Of a DNA stretch of 64,000 nt, positions 1 through 7,861 are shown piece after piece (position 1 is the first letter of the stretch; every line of letters starts with the position of its first letter). The position numbers and the translations under genes were made by a program. The notes beneath the pieces are model-generated. The model saw only the letters and a list, made by a program, of their open reading frames with translations. It did no database searches and was not told the DNA's origin. Origin of the DNA: Actinokineospora pegani (GTDB lineage: Bacteria > Actinomycetota > Actinomycetes > Mycobacteriales > Pseudonocardiaceae); the NCBI RefSeq assembly GCF_009745975.1, contig NZ_WHOL01000086.1, forward strand, positions 1 through 64,000. Reading direction: 5' to 3'.

Positions 1-59
1 GGTGACGCCCCTCGACCCGGTGGACTGAGCCCCGTCACCGCGTAGCGGCACCGAATCCG

Positions 60-110
60 CCAAATAGGTCCGGACCTACTTGGCGACCGGCCGTCCAGAC
101 CTACTCGGCG
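60..110. repeat. Short repeats, possible left end of a Tn7-like element
   Basis: A 16-base unit, CCGGACCTACTTGGCG, lies at 70-85 and recurs as CCAGACCTACTCGGCG at 95-110. Its reverse complement overlaps the first copy, so 60-83 is a 24-bp palindrome with one mismatch. Clustered direct and inverted short repeats are how TnsB-type transposases mark element ends, and a tnsA/tnsB remnant follows at 637. That these are transposase sites is inference. Confidence 0.4.
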
Positions 111-133
111 GATGTCTTGTTCAACCGAACCTT

Positions 134-188
134 GCGGTGTTCAGGGCTAGTTTGCGGTGCTGGCTGCGGTGTTCGCGCTAGTTTGCGG
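134..188. repeat. Second pair of direct repeats next to the possible transposon end
   Basis: GCGGTGTTC followed by (A)GGGCTAGTTTGCGG occurs at 134-157 and again, with one base less and one substitution, at 166-188. The two copies start 32 bp apart, about three helical turns, and lie just inside the repeats at 60-110. They may be transposase-binding repeats of the same decayed element. Confidence 0.4.
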
Positions 189-246
189 GCCGCTGACCTT
201 GGGACGCGGCTACACGCCTTCTACCGGTTCTGTGACACTGGCTGCC

Positions 247-483
247 GTGAACGATCCTGAGGCATCCGAAGAGTGCATCGAAGACGTCCGTGCCGAACGG
301 GATGCCTTGCGTCAGGAGCTTGCCGACCTGCGGGCGTGGCTGTCGGTGAAACTGGGGTTGATCAAGCATGAACCCGGTCCTGTCGGGCTTACGACGCTCG
401 CGGTCGCGTCCGACAGGGAGATCGTCGCCGCGGTCGAGAGGCTTACGCAGAGGGACAAGGCCGGACCTGCGCCGCGCCAGTGA
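247..483 (+). CDS. Small coiled-coil protein of unknown function
   Basis: The GTG at 247 gives 78 residues. The N-terminal half (about residues 5-35) is rich in Glu, Arg, Leu and Ala in a heptad-like pattern and should form a helix or coiled coil. The frame can be extended upstream to 157, but that part is made of the direct repeats, so the GTG at 247 is preferred. It lies between the putative transposon end and the tnsA remnant and could be a small accessory protein of that element. I do not recognise a family. It may itself be a fragment, since the sequence after the stop does not resolve into a gene. Confidence 0.35.
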   Translation: MNDPEASEECIEDVRAERDALRQELADLRAWLSVKLGLIKHEPGPVGLTTLAVASDREIVAAVERLTQRDKAGPAPRQ

Positions 484-636
484 CTGCATCCGGGCACACG
501 ACACCCTTCTATGCCGCAGACCCGACGTTGAGCACAGGTCCGCGCGGTGCTGGCGAAACTTGCCAACGCCGATGAGAACCTGACGTGGACGGACAGCCGC
601 CGTTGACGGGCGAGGGCCTGCCGGGACAATGCCTCG

Positions 637-1412
637 GTGCCGAAGTTCGATCTTGTCGTCGGGGGCGGGCCGCCGACGCTGGAGGGTGAGTTCGAGGTCG
701 CGTTCGCGACCGAGGCCAGCGAGCAGCGGCTGCCCTCGACCGAGTCGTGGTCGGTGGCGTTTGAGTCCTGCCTGCCGGTGCGCCGCTTCCGCTCCTACAA
801 GGGGCAACGCCACTACATCGGGCAGTGGTGGACCGCGACGACCGGCACGTTGATCGGCTTCGAGTCCTGGTTGGAGCGGGAGCGGCTGATGCTGCTCGAC
901 TTCGACCCGGACACCGTCGGCATCGCCTCGCAGCCGTTCTGACTGATCTGGGCCACTGCGGAAGGCCGGTCGCGATCGCACGCACCCGACTACTTCGCGC
1001 GGCTCGCAGACGGAAACGCGCTGGTCCTCGACTGCCGCCCGCTGGACCGGATCAAGCTCAAAACAAGGTCACCTTCGAGGCCACGCGGGCGGCCTGTGAG
1101 CTGCTGGGCTGGCGCTACGAGATCGTCGGCACGCCACCCGAGGCGCTGCTGGCGAATGTCCGATGGCTGGCCGGATGTCGACACCCGCGCCACGACCTAC
1201 CGGTGATCGCGGAGATCCTGCGCGCGGTGTTCTCCCGGCCGATGCCGCTGCTGGAGGGCGCCGAGGCCGCCAGCGAACCGATCGCGGTGCTACCGGTGCT
1301 GTTTCACCTGCTCTGGCGACAAGAACTGGTCGCGGAACTATCCATACCCCTGACCGTCGAGACCGAGGTGAGGCTTGCGCTCGCCCACACCGCACGGAAG
1401 GCGGCGACTTGA
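637..1412 (+). pseudogene. tnsA: Broken TnsA-like transposase endonuclease subunit
   Basis: In Tn7-like elements TnsA cleaves the 5' ends of the transposon in a heteromeric transposase with TnsB. The first 101 codons contain motifs of the actinobacterial TnsA-like family (VRRFRSYKGQRHY, GFESWLERE, DFDPD, IASQPF). An in-frame TGA at 940 then interrupts the gene. The same frame continues after it with SHAPDYFARLADG and LVLDCRP, which carry the nuclease-core Asp residues. Near 1060 the frame shifts and the C-terminal part (CELLGWRYEIVG, then VLFHLLWRQEL) runs to the TGA at 1410. The start of the tnsB-like gene overlaps this stop as TGATG, an operon-like arrangement. The stop and the shift make the gene non-functional. 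Confidence 0.7.
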
Positions 1413-1850
1413 TGGCCGACACACGAGCGGTCCTCAAGCCCGGGTGACCGCCTCCGCTTCGACGGCGACGAGCACCTGGTCACGGGGCTGGCAGGCACCT
1501 CGGTGCGCCTTCGCTCGGACTCCGGGAGCCACCAGGTCGTGCTGGCTGGAGACCTGATGGCCGCGCCCGACTTCGCGGTGCTGGACGCCACCGAGCTGCC
1601 CGCCCTCGAACCGTTCGGGCTGCTGGAGTCGCTGCCCGCCACCGTCGTCGCCGACGCACAACGGTGGCGTGAGCACCTGGTCGAGGTCGAGACCGGACTA
1701 CCGCCCGACGCTGGCCCGGGGGTCTCACCGCGCGCCGGCTATGACTCGGCCACCACCAGCCTGGCGCAGCGGCAACGGGCCAAGGCGGCCGAGTTGGGTG
1801 TCGCGCTCCGTACGGTCGAGTACAAGCGCGCCCGCTACCTGGCGCAGGGC
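1412..1850 (+). pseudogene. tnsB: 5' fragment of a TnsB-like transposase gene
   Basis: The ATG at 1412 overlaps the tnsA stop. After about ten codons the frame breaks near 1443. It continues with GDRLRFDGDEHLVTGLAG, SPDF/APDFAVLD-type sequence and a helix-turn-helix-like segment (LAQRQRAKAAELGVALRTVEYKRA) typical of the N-terminal region of actinobacterial TnsB/Mu-type transposases. No DDE catalytic domain is present: coding sequence ends at about residue 145, where the first CRISPR repeat begins at 1851. The element therefore cannot encode a working transposase. The family assignment rests on these N-terminal motifs and on the upstream TnsA-like gene. Confidence 0.6.
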
Positions 1851-1939
1851 GGAAGACCCCCGTGTGCGCGGGGACGAGGGCTCGCTCTCGCCGGTGGACA
1901 CCGTGGTCACGGGAAGACCCCCGCGTGCGCGGGGACGGC
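1851..1939 (-). CRISPR. Degenerate two-repeat type I-E CRISPR remnant
   Basis: Two 28-base units at 1851-1878 and 1912-1939 differ at three positions only. They are separated by a 33-base unique spacer, giving the 61-bp period of type I-E arrays. Read on the minus strand each unit has the type I-E form: a CCCCGCGC/GCGGGG hairpin ending in GTCTTCC. The changes lie in the copy at lower coordinates, which would be the leader-distal one on the minus strand, as expected for a terminal repeat. No cas gene lies in the window. The first repeat abuts the tnsB-like fragment with no gap. Confidence 0.65.
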
Positions 1940-2318
1940 CTCAACATTATGAATACCCGGCGGACGCAGGGCAGCCCCGGACCATCGACCAAGTCCACCA
2001 GATACACCCCGCCCAGGCGCGACACCCGCACGTCATGCGTTACCCACTCCACGATGACCATACCGTTGGGGATAACCGCCCACACGAACGAACCGCATCG
2101 AGACCGAACCCGCCCTGCTCCCTTACGCCCACCGCCAGCGCGACACGCCCCACCGCCGACATCGGCATCTGGTCGACGGCGAACTGCTCGACCACCAGCG
2201 CAACCAGTTCCGCGTCGGTATCCAACAGCACCTGTGCCGCGTGCGAGCAGCAACACACCAAGGGGCACGCCAGCATCCCCGCGCCGCCGCCGATGCGCCG
2301 CATCCACTTCCTCACCAC
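1940..2318 (-). pseudogene. Frameshifted hypothetical protein gene
   Basis: On the minus strand the ATG at 2318 opens a frame reading MVRKWMRRIGGG and then DTDAELVALVVEQFAVDQMP. Near 2090 this frame loses protein-like character, and an adjacent frame continues with SFVWAVIPNGMVIVEW, DVRVSRLGGVYLVDL down to about 1945. The two halves together look like one protein of about 120 residues broken by a frameshift. I do not recognise the family. The end fades into the CRISPR repeats, so the 3' boundary is uncertain. Confidence 0.35.
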
Positions 2319-2367
2319 ATGGCTAAGATTCAGGCATGGACACCCGTTTCCAGCGGATGCCCCACCC

Positions 2368-2402
2368 GTGGGGGTTCAAGTCCCCCTCGAACCCCGAACG
2401 TC
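2368..2402 (+). other. tRNA-like T-arm remnant
   Basis: GTGGGGGTTCAAGTCCCCC is a good T-arm: a five-pair G/C stem around TTCAAGT. It is preceded by GATGCCCCACCCG, which resembles the long variable arm of a Ser or Leu tRNA. No matching 5' half or acceptor strand is present. It may mark an old integration site for a mobile element. Confidence 0.35.
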
Positions 2403-2466
2403 AACTGGGCGTTCGCGACCCTGTGCGATCGGCCGATAATTCGGAGCAGCCCATGGTTGCGGTCAC

Positions 2467-2522
2467 CTCCACCAGTAGAAGACACCCTCTCAAGATCGAG
2501 AGGGTGTCTTCTACTGGTGGAG
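2467..2522. repeat. Perfect 25-bp inverted repeat duplicating a tRNA 3' end
   Basis: The arms 2467-2491 and 2498-2522 are exact reverse complements around the six-base loop AAGATC. The outer part of each arm reads CTCCACCAGTAGAAG toward the loop, so the last bases of a tRNA ending in CCA are present at both ends. The inner part (GAAGACACCCTCTC) looks like a tRNA transcription terminator stem. The hairpin would be very stable as RNA or as single-stranded DNA. Confidence 0.7.
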
Positions 2523-2552
2523 CTGAGGGGACTCGAACCCTTGACCCTCACT
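2515..2552 (-). pseudogene. 3' fragment of a tRNA, probably tRNA-Ala
   Basis: Reading down the minus strand, the fragment contains a T-arm (GGGTTCGAGTCCCC with one mismatched stem pair), the acceptor strand CAGCTCC, discriminator A and an encoded CCA. The AGCTCCACCA end is typical of tRNA-Ala. No anticodon arm or 5' half lies upstream. Such 3' fragments are what site-specific integration into a tRNA gene leaves behind, so this is probably an attachment-site relic. No integrase gene is present here. Confidence 0.55.
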
Positions 2553-2916
2553 CTGCCAGCCCGGTCCAGCAAGAGCCCTGACCAGCACAAACAGAGAACT
2601 GGCACGTCAGCCGGTGCCGTTCACCGCCGTTCGAAGCCGTCGCATGTCGTTCAAGTCCACCGCCTGCTCCAGATCTGCTCCACACGCAGCAGCACGAATA
2701 GCGTCAGGGGCTGAACTCAATCAGCGATCACGCGTTCCCCGCATGCGGCGCGAAAATTGGCCCGCACCCTCAGCGCCGCAGCCAACCGCTCGCCCCGCTC
2801 ATACCACACCGAAATCGTCCGCTACCCGCTCAGCCGAGCAATCCACCGGACTCGGATCGCCTCCCCCGCGCGCACCTCCAGCGGATCGGTGGCGAGCTGC
2901 ACAGGATCGCACGCGG
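2553..2916. other. 364 bases without a convincing gene
   Basis: On the minus strand two short protein-like stretches are visible: DPLEVRAGEAIRVRWIARLSG (about 2825-2890), ending at a TAG, and in the next frame ISVWYERGERLAAALRVRANF (about 2750-2815). They may be the 3' remains of one frameshifted gene of unknown family. Nothing else in the stretch can be supported. Confidence 0.3.
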
Positions 2917-3633
2917 TCACAGGCGTGGTAGGTAGGCGGCAACTTCGGCGATGGCATCGAGGGTGTCGTGGTCGAACCGTGCGCCGGGCGCGTTCTCGGC
3001 CTCGGCGACGGTGACCGCCGCGCCGTCGCGGTCGCTGCCATAGCGCAGCCCGGTGAACTCGACGTGCCCCAACTCCAACAACGCACCGCCGAGGGGGGTG
3101 ATGTCGCCGCTGCCGTGGGTCTCCATGAGGCCGTCGAACTCGCGGGCCTCGCGAGCGTCGGTCAGGCCGACCCAGGCCACCGACACCACGGCGGTGTTGC
3201 CCTCCCCGTCGGCCACCGCGAACAGCACCCGATCCAGGTGGGTGCAGCGGTGGGTGGTGAAGAACTGCCGTACTTGTCCGAACGAGGCCGCGACACACTC
3301 GGCCTGCTGCTTGGCGATGCGCTTGACCTGCCGCAGCCCCATCCGCTGCCACGCGCCCTCGACCTCACCGCGCCGAGCGGCCTTCTGCCCCTCACTCTTG
3401 CGGGCCCGCAACTGCCCCGACGAACCACCCAACCGCACCGACCCGACACCTACCTCGGCCGCCGCCGGGGCCCCCGCACCGGCACCGGCACCGGCACCGC
3501 CGAGACCAGCAGCTCCCCCACCACCGGCGAACGCCGCCACCGCAGTCACCCCGGCAACCACCACCCCGACACCGCCCTTCTTCTTCGTGATCGGCCTGAC
3601 GCGGCCTTGGCCATCGGTGAAGAAGTCCGGCAT
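2917..3633 (-). CDS. Membrane-anchored hypothetical protein with Ala/Gly-rich linker
   Basis: The protein has 238 residues. After a charged start (MPDFFTDGQGRVRPITKKKG) there is one hydrophobic segment (residues about 21-45, GVGVVVAGVTAVAAFAGGGG). A low-complexity Gly/Ala stretch, a basic region (residues about 75-110) and a globular C-terminal domain of about 120 residues follow. The C-terminal domain contains FFTTHRCTHLDRVLFAVAD, VAWVGLTDAREAREF and GDITPLGGALLELGHVEFTG. The layout suggests a single-pass membrane protein with its C-terminal domain outside the membrane or held at its inner face. No catalytic motif is seen. Similar proteins occur in related actinomycetes as conserved hypotheticals, to my knowledge without a function. 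Confidence 0.7.
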   Translation of the reverse strand: MPDFFTDGQGRVRPITKKKGGVGVVVAGVTAVAAFAGGGGAAGLGGAGAGAGAGAPAAAEVGVGSVRLGGSSGQLRARKSEGQKAARRGEVEGAWQRMGLRQVKRIAKQQAECVAASFGQVRQFFTTHRCTHLDRVLFAVADGEGNTAVVSVAWVGLTDAREAREFDGLMETHGSGDITPLGGALLELGHVEFTGLRYGSDRDGAAVTVAEAENAPGARFDHDTLDAIAEVAAYLPRL

Positions 3634-3964
3634 GGTCCATCCCTGGATGCATTCGACCGATCAGCCTGGTGACTGATCGCAAACTCAGGGTAGCGACGGG
3701 GTCCGACATCTCCGGGTGTGGCGTGTTGGTCATATACCCATTTCCGCCCCGCGCCCGGCTCGGGAAGCCGTGATGGTGCCGTCCGATCTTGCCCGCCCGG
3801 CGGTTTCATGACCCTGCGCGACATCACAGGCAGGGCGGTCATCGTCGCCTGCTCACCCCGGATGCCGCGCCGGGGCTCAACCGCGCGGTGGACGTGATCA
3901 CCCGCACGGCGCCGAAGCCTTGAGCGGGCCGGAACGGCCGCACCCCGCGGGCGTTCCGGCGCGG
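3634..3964. other. 331 bases without a convincing gene
   Basis: The stretch separates two minus-strand genes and must carry the promoter of the gene ending at 2917. A plus-strand frame ending at the TGA near 3923 reads TPDAAPGLNRAVDVITRTAPKP, which resembles the tail of a protein and may be a gene remnant. No other feature can be supported. Confidence 0.3.
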
Positions 3965-4390
3965 TCAGGACACCCTGATCATGGCTGTCGTTCCGTTCTT
4001 GCGGAGGATGACCACATTCGTCCCGCTCCCCGTGCTGATGTTGCCGATGCCGCCCACCGAGGCCGTCGTGCCGGAGGGCAGTACGAACGTCGTGTCCTGC
4101 GCGTCAACGCTCACCACCTCGAACCGCTCGCCCCTGATGGAAAGCACGTCGCCGGACTTGATCTCCACCTCGCACGTGCCGTCCTCGCACGCCTGGAGGT
4201 TCGTCCCGTCAGCAGCCACCTCGGGCACCGGGACAGTGGTGGCCGTCGTCGTGGTGGTCGTGGTGGTCGGGGCGGTGGTAGTGGTCGGCGTGGTGGTCCC
4301 CGGCGACGTGGTCACCGGTTGATCGTCTGAGCCGCACCCGGTGAGCGCAAGCAGGAGCAGGGCCGCCGTGATGAACATCGTTGAGCGCAT
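3965..4390 (-). CDS. Secreted lipoprotein with Thr-rich linker
   Basis: From the ATG at 4390 the protein has 141 residues. It begins with a lipoprotein signal peptide (MRSTMFITAALLLLALTGC) whose lipobox LTGC predicts cleavage before the Cys and lipidation on the outer face of the membrane. A Thr/Pro-rich linker (about residues 28-55, runs of Thr) extends the domain into the wall. The C-terminal 80 residues form a small beta-rich domain with two Cys (QACEDGTCEVEI) and VLSIRGERFEVVSVD, VVILRKNGTTAMIRVS. The domain family is not recognised. A GTG three codons upstream is an alternative start. No good Shine-Dalgarno is seen for either. Confidence 0.75.
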   Translation of the reverse strand: MRSTMFITAALLLLALTGCGSDDQPVTTSPGTTTPTTTTAPTTTTTTTTATTVPVPEVAADGTNLQACEDGTCEVEIKSGDVLSIRGERFEVVSVDAQDTTFVLPSGTTASVGGIGNISTGSGTNVVILRKNGTTAMIRVS

Positions 4391-4829
4391 GTGCAGCACT
4401 GTGGCAGCGGCGCCGCGGGACAGGTCCCGAGTGACACATATTTGTTAACGCTCGACGGTGAACCCCGGCGAAACCTCCACCGCGAAACCGGGGCGCACTT
4501 CCGGGTGCAAAGTCCGGTGCGACCGACCGGGTGTCCACCGAGGCAGAGGAGCCGCTCTCGCAGCTTCACGGTTAGGCGGACATCAGCCCGGCCGACGCCT
4601 GCCCGTATTGCAGTGCGCCCGCCGTTGGCGGCTTGCTGCGGATATCCCAGTAGCTCCGCGCCGCCTTCTTCAGCGGGGTGATCGTGTACTCGCTGGTGCT
4701 TATCTGTACCTCGACTGGCCGGGCGCGTTGGGGTGCTGCACCGTCGGTGCGGGTGCACGCTTCGTCCGAACGTGTCGAGCGCAACGACTCGTTCAAGTGG
4801 TGCGCTGTTGACGTTGGCACACTGATTGT
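4391..4829. other. Intergenic region, possibly with a small minus-strand gene at 4572-4820
   Basis: Most of this 439-base stretch shows no gene. A minus-strand frame from the GTG at 4820 to the stop at 4572 (82 residues) has a protein-like C-terminal half: VEVQISTSEYTITPLKK, SYWDIRSKPPTAGALQY. Its N-terminal half is low in sequence character. If real it would diverge from the peptidase gene that starts at 4830. The peptidase promoter should lie in this region. Confidence 0.3.
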
Positions 4830-6731
4830 ATGACAGGTTTGACCGCTGAACTCGTGGTTGAGGGTCGCGTCCCGCAGTCTCCGGCTCTCGCTCCGAATGG
4901 GCATCTGCTCTGCTACGTTCTCGCTCCCACCAGCCGAATCGGTGGCCACCTCGACACCACACTCTGGCTCGCCGACATCGAAGGCGACGGTGTGTGGAGT
5001 CGGGCGACGGCCGACACCGCGACGGAGTCCCGGCCCCGCTGGTCCGCGGACTCGCGCACGCTGTACTTCCTGTCTGACCGCGCCGAGCGTGGTATCCCGC
5101 AGGTGCACCGGCTCACATGGGCCGATGACGTGGTGATCGCGTTGACCGGCTGGCGCGCTGGCATCATCGACCACCTGCCGCTCGCCTATCCCAACCTGGT
5201 CGCTCTGCTCGCCGAGGACGAGCCCACCGAGCAGGACACACGCCGCGCCCAGGATCGCGACGACGCCATTGTCGTCGGTGAGCGCGAACGGCGTGCCCGG
5301 TTGCGTCTGCTCGACCTGCGCACCGGCCAGGTCACCACCCCAGACGTGTTCGGCGACCGGCACGTCGTGGAATTGCGGCAACGTCCCGACGGTGGCCCGC
5401 TCGCCGTCCTCACCCAGGCCAGCGCCGACAAGGACTACGGTCCCCGCACCGGTCGACTGCACCTGTTCGACCCCGCAACGGGGACCTCGGAGGACCTCGG
5501 ACCGGTCGAGGCCGACGCACACTCTCTGGCTTGGTGGCTGGCCGAAGACGGTTGGCACCTCGGTTACGTCGCCCTCATCCCACCGGTCCTCCAAGCTGGC
5601 ACCGCCGTGTTCGACCTGACCCTGGACAGCCGCGTCCGACGTAACCGCACCACCGACCTTCCGATGTGTCCCACCGAACTGTGCCAGACCGATGACGCTC
5701 CCTTGGTGGTGTTCGCCGACGGCCTGAACACGACCCTGGCCCGGCTCGACCCCGCTGGCCCCACGCCACTGTCGCAGCACTCCGGCCGCCTCGACGCCCT
5801 CACCTCCACCCCCGCTGGCGAGGCGATCGCGGCACTGATCGGCACCCGTTACCAACCCTCGAACGTTCACCTCGGGCCACCGACCGGGCCGCTGCGGAAG
5901 ATCACGGACACCCGACCCGAACTGGACGGCATCACATTCGGCACCCAGCGACCGCTGGCCTACCGCGCCGCAGACGGCCTCGACCTGGACGGCCTGCTCG
6001 TACTGCCGGTCGGGAAATCCGCTTCGGACGGCCCGTTCCCGCTCGTCACGATCGTGCATGGAGGCCCCTACGACCGTCACGCCGATTGTTGCCAACTGTT
6101 CTGGTTCCCCAGCGCGCAGTGGCTTGCCACCGCCGGCTACGCGGTGTTCCTGCCCAACCCGCGTGGCGGCCAGGGCCACGGCCACACCTTCGCCGCCAGC
6201 GTCGCAAGCCGGGCCGGCCAGGAGGAGTGGACCGACATTCTGACCGGCATCGACCTGCTCATCGCTGAGGGTGTCGCCGACCCCGATCGGCTAGGCATTG
6301 CTGGCTGGAGCCATGGCGGGTTCATGGCCGCCTGGGCCATCGGGCAGACCGACCGATTCCGCGCTGCGCTAGTCGGTGCGGGCGTCGTCGACTGGGGCAT
6401 GCTCGCCGCGACCGGGGAGAACGGCCAGTTCGAGGCCGCGCTCGGCGGCAGCACCGGCTGGTCCGGTATCGGGCCGCACCCCCACGACGCGGTCAGCCCG
6501 ATTTCCTTCGCCAGCCGCATCCGCACCCCGGTGCTCATCCTGCACGGCGCCGAGGACACCAACGTTCCCCTCAGCCAGGGCGTGTACTTCCACCGGGCAC
6601 TGCGCCACTTCGGCACCGAGCACGAGTTCGTGATCTACCCCAGAGCGGGCCACTCGATCCGGGAACGCAACCACCAACTCGACGTCCTGCGCCGGACCCG
6701 CGCCTGGTTCGACCGCTGGCTCCGACCCTGA
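4830..6731 (+). CDS. S9 family prolyl-oligopeptidase-like serine peptidase
   Basis: The 633-residue protein has the two-part architecture of the S9 family: an N-terminal beta-propeller (residues about 1-370, with WSADSRTLYFLSD typical of a WD40-like blade) and a C-terminal alpha/beta hydrolase domain. The catalytic serine is in GWSHGGF (about Ser494), the Asp in HGAEDTNVP (about residue 576) and the His in RAGHSIRE (about 607). The oxyanion region is IVHGGP. The family cleaves short peptides or acyl-peptides. No signal peptide is present, so it is probably cytoplasmic. The length matches acylaminoacyl-peptidase/DPP-like bacterial members (600-680). It is intact, unlike most of its neighbours. 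Confidence 0.9.
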   Translation: MTGLTAELVVEGRVPQSPALAPNGHLLCYVLAPTSRIGGHLDTTLWLADIEGDGVWSRATADTATESRPRWSADSRTLYFLSDRAERGIPQVHRLTWADDVVIALTGWRAGIIDHLPLAYPNLVALLAEDEPTEQDTRRAQDRDDAIVVGERERRARLRLLDLRTGQVTTPDVFGDRHVVELRQRPDGGPLAVLTQASADKDYGPRTGRLHLFDPATGTSEDLGPVEADAHSLAWWLAEDGWHLGYVALIPPVLQAGTAVFDLTLDSRVRRNRTTDLPMCPTELCQTDDAPLVVFADGLNTTLARLDPAGPTPLSQHSGRLDALTSTPAGEAIAALIGTRYQPSNVHLGPPTGPLRKITDTRPELDGITFGTQRPLAYRAADGLDLDGLLVLPVGKSASDGPFPLVTIVHGGPYDRHADCCQLFWFPSAQWLATAGYAVFLPNPRGGQGHGHTFAASVASRAGQEEWTDILTGIDLLIAEGVADPDRLGIAGWSHGGFMAAWAIGQTDRFRAALVGAGVVDWGMLAATGENGQFEAALGGSTGWSGIGPHPHDAVSPISFASRIRTPVLILHGAEDTNVPLSQGVYFHRALRHFGTEHEFVIYPRAGHSIRERNHQLDVLRRTRAWFDRWLRP

Positions 6732-6807
6732 TCGAGCTGCGTAGAAGACTCCAGGTCGAGGGCCTCGTAGAGGTCTCACAGTTCTACCGGATCAACGTTT
6801 GCGTCAC

Positions 6808-7845
6808 TTATGGCAATTCACTGGCAGTCTGCCACGTCCGTGACCGGTCAAACGGCTCTCGGCCGAGGAAAGAGTACATGACAGCGGTCGACGTGTATTC
6901 GAGCAACAATGAACTGAACGATTCGGTGCCCGGGTACTCGAACTGAATAAAATCAGGACTGACGATCACAACACCCCAGAGGTCTGGATCGTTCGAAGAG
7001 ACAGCCCAAGCGCAGAACCACCCGTCTGGAGTGGACCCCCACAGGATGAGGCCGCCGATGTGGTCCCCGAGGACTAACTTGCTGTCGGTCGGAACGGGGC
7101 GATCGTTCAGAGCAGCCATCGACCATCGCCCGGGGGCGAACGGGGACACGATCTCGATGTCCGCTACGCGGCCTGGTCCGAATCTGTCGATGAACCTCCT
7201 GTAATCGCTGGGCAATTGCAAGCCGGTCCAGTCGTGCTTGTTGGCTCCGGTAGGGGCGAAGTCTTCCGTCAGCTCGTCCAGCACGTCACGCGGCGGGCCA
7301 TATTGCAGTGGGTACTGATCCCACAGCGAAGCTGGCACCGCTGCGCGCGCCGCGATATCCAAACTGTCCATGCTAACGAACTTGGGCGAGTCGGAATGAA
7401 CGCTGGTCACTTGGTGCAGAAGATCCAAAAGCCCGCCGTCGAACTCGGACCATTGAGTGAACTCCTCGTCGGTGACGATGAGCCGCCACGTCGCCGCGGG
7501 GCCCACGACCCGCCAGAAGATGAACGCGTTGCCCGCGCCGCGCGCGACCGGGAGCACCCCGTCTTCTTCGGGGTAAATGGGATAAGGGAAACGCCCGGGT
7601 TCTGAAAGACGCCAGTGGCGCATATCGTCGAGTCGGCACCGGAAATACCCCAGGTAGTCGACTCCTTCCGGACGGATCAGCCGAATGTCAGAACGAAAAC
7701 GCCCGTCTGGTAGCGCCTCGACAATCGCCTTGTAGTCGTCTGGAAGCTCCAATCCGAGCCCCGACTCGACGACTGGCCAATCAGGAGAGTTCCCTGATTG
7801 GCCAGTCCAACCAACACTGGCCAGGAATATTTCCCATGGTCGCAC
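6808..7845 (-). CDS. Double SUKH (SMI1/KNR4) domain protein, probable toxin immunity protein
   Basis: The protein has 345 residues with two similar halves. Each contains the SUKH signature: an early LPDDYKAIVEALPDG (about 34-48) or LPSDYRRFIDRFGPG (about 208-223), later WRLIVTDEEFTQW or WGVVIVSPDFIQFEYP. SUKH proteins are the commonest immunity proteins of polymorphic toxin systems and neutralise nuclease toxins. The gene starts 17 bp after the stop of a nuclease-tip fragment (7862-8101), the usual toxin-immunity order. Two fused SUKH domains suggest protection against two related toxins or an internal duplication. It has lower GC than the chromosomal genes further right. Confidence 0.8.
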   Translation of the reverse strand: MRPWEIFLASVGWTGQSGNSPDWPVVESGLGLELPDDYKAIVEALPDGRFRSDIRLIRPEGVDYLGYFRCRLDDMRHWRLSEPGRFPYPIYPEEDGVLPVARGAGNAFIFWRVVGPAATWRLIVTDEEFTQWSEFDGGLLDLLHQVTSVHSDSPKFVSMDSLDIAARAAVPASLWDQYPLQYGPPRDVLDELTEDFAPTGANKHDWTGLQLPSDYRRFIDRFGPGRVADIEIVSPFAPGRWSMAALNDRPVPTDSKLVLGDHIGGLILWGSTPDGWFCAWAVSSNDPDLWGVVIVSPDFIQFEYPGTESFSSLLLEYTSTAVMYSFLGREPFDRSRTWQTASELP

Positions 7846-7861
7846 CGAAGTATCTCCATCT

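Noticed and set aside
2-28. Possible 3' end of a gene (GTG ... TGA) at the left edge
   Set aside because: Eight codons are too few to support a gene.
178-981. Long minus-strand open frames over the tnsA region
   Set aside because: They are antisense shadows of the degenerate plus-strand genes, with extreme Arg/Pro/Ala content.
1851-1939. Functional CRISPR-guided transposon
   Set aside because: tnsA and tnsB are broken, and no tnsC, tniQ or cas genes are present, so only a relic can be claimed.
2330-2605. Small open frames on both strands around the tRNA fragments
   Set aside because: They contain the typical false peptides produced by translating tRNA 3' ends and the hairpin.
3981-4322. 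Plus-strand frame with a long Val-rich hydrophobic run
   Set aside because: It is the antisense of the Thr-rich linker in the lipoprotein gene.
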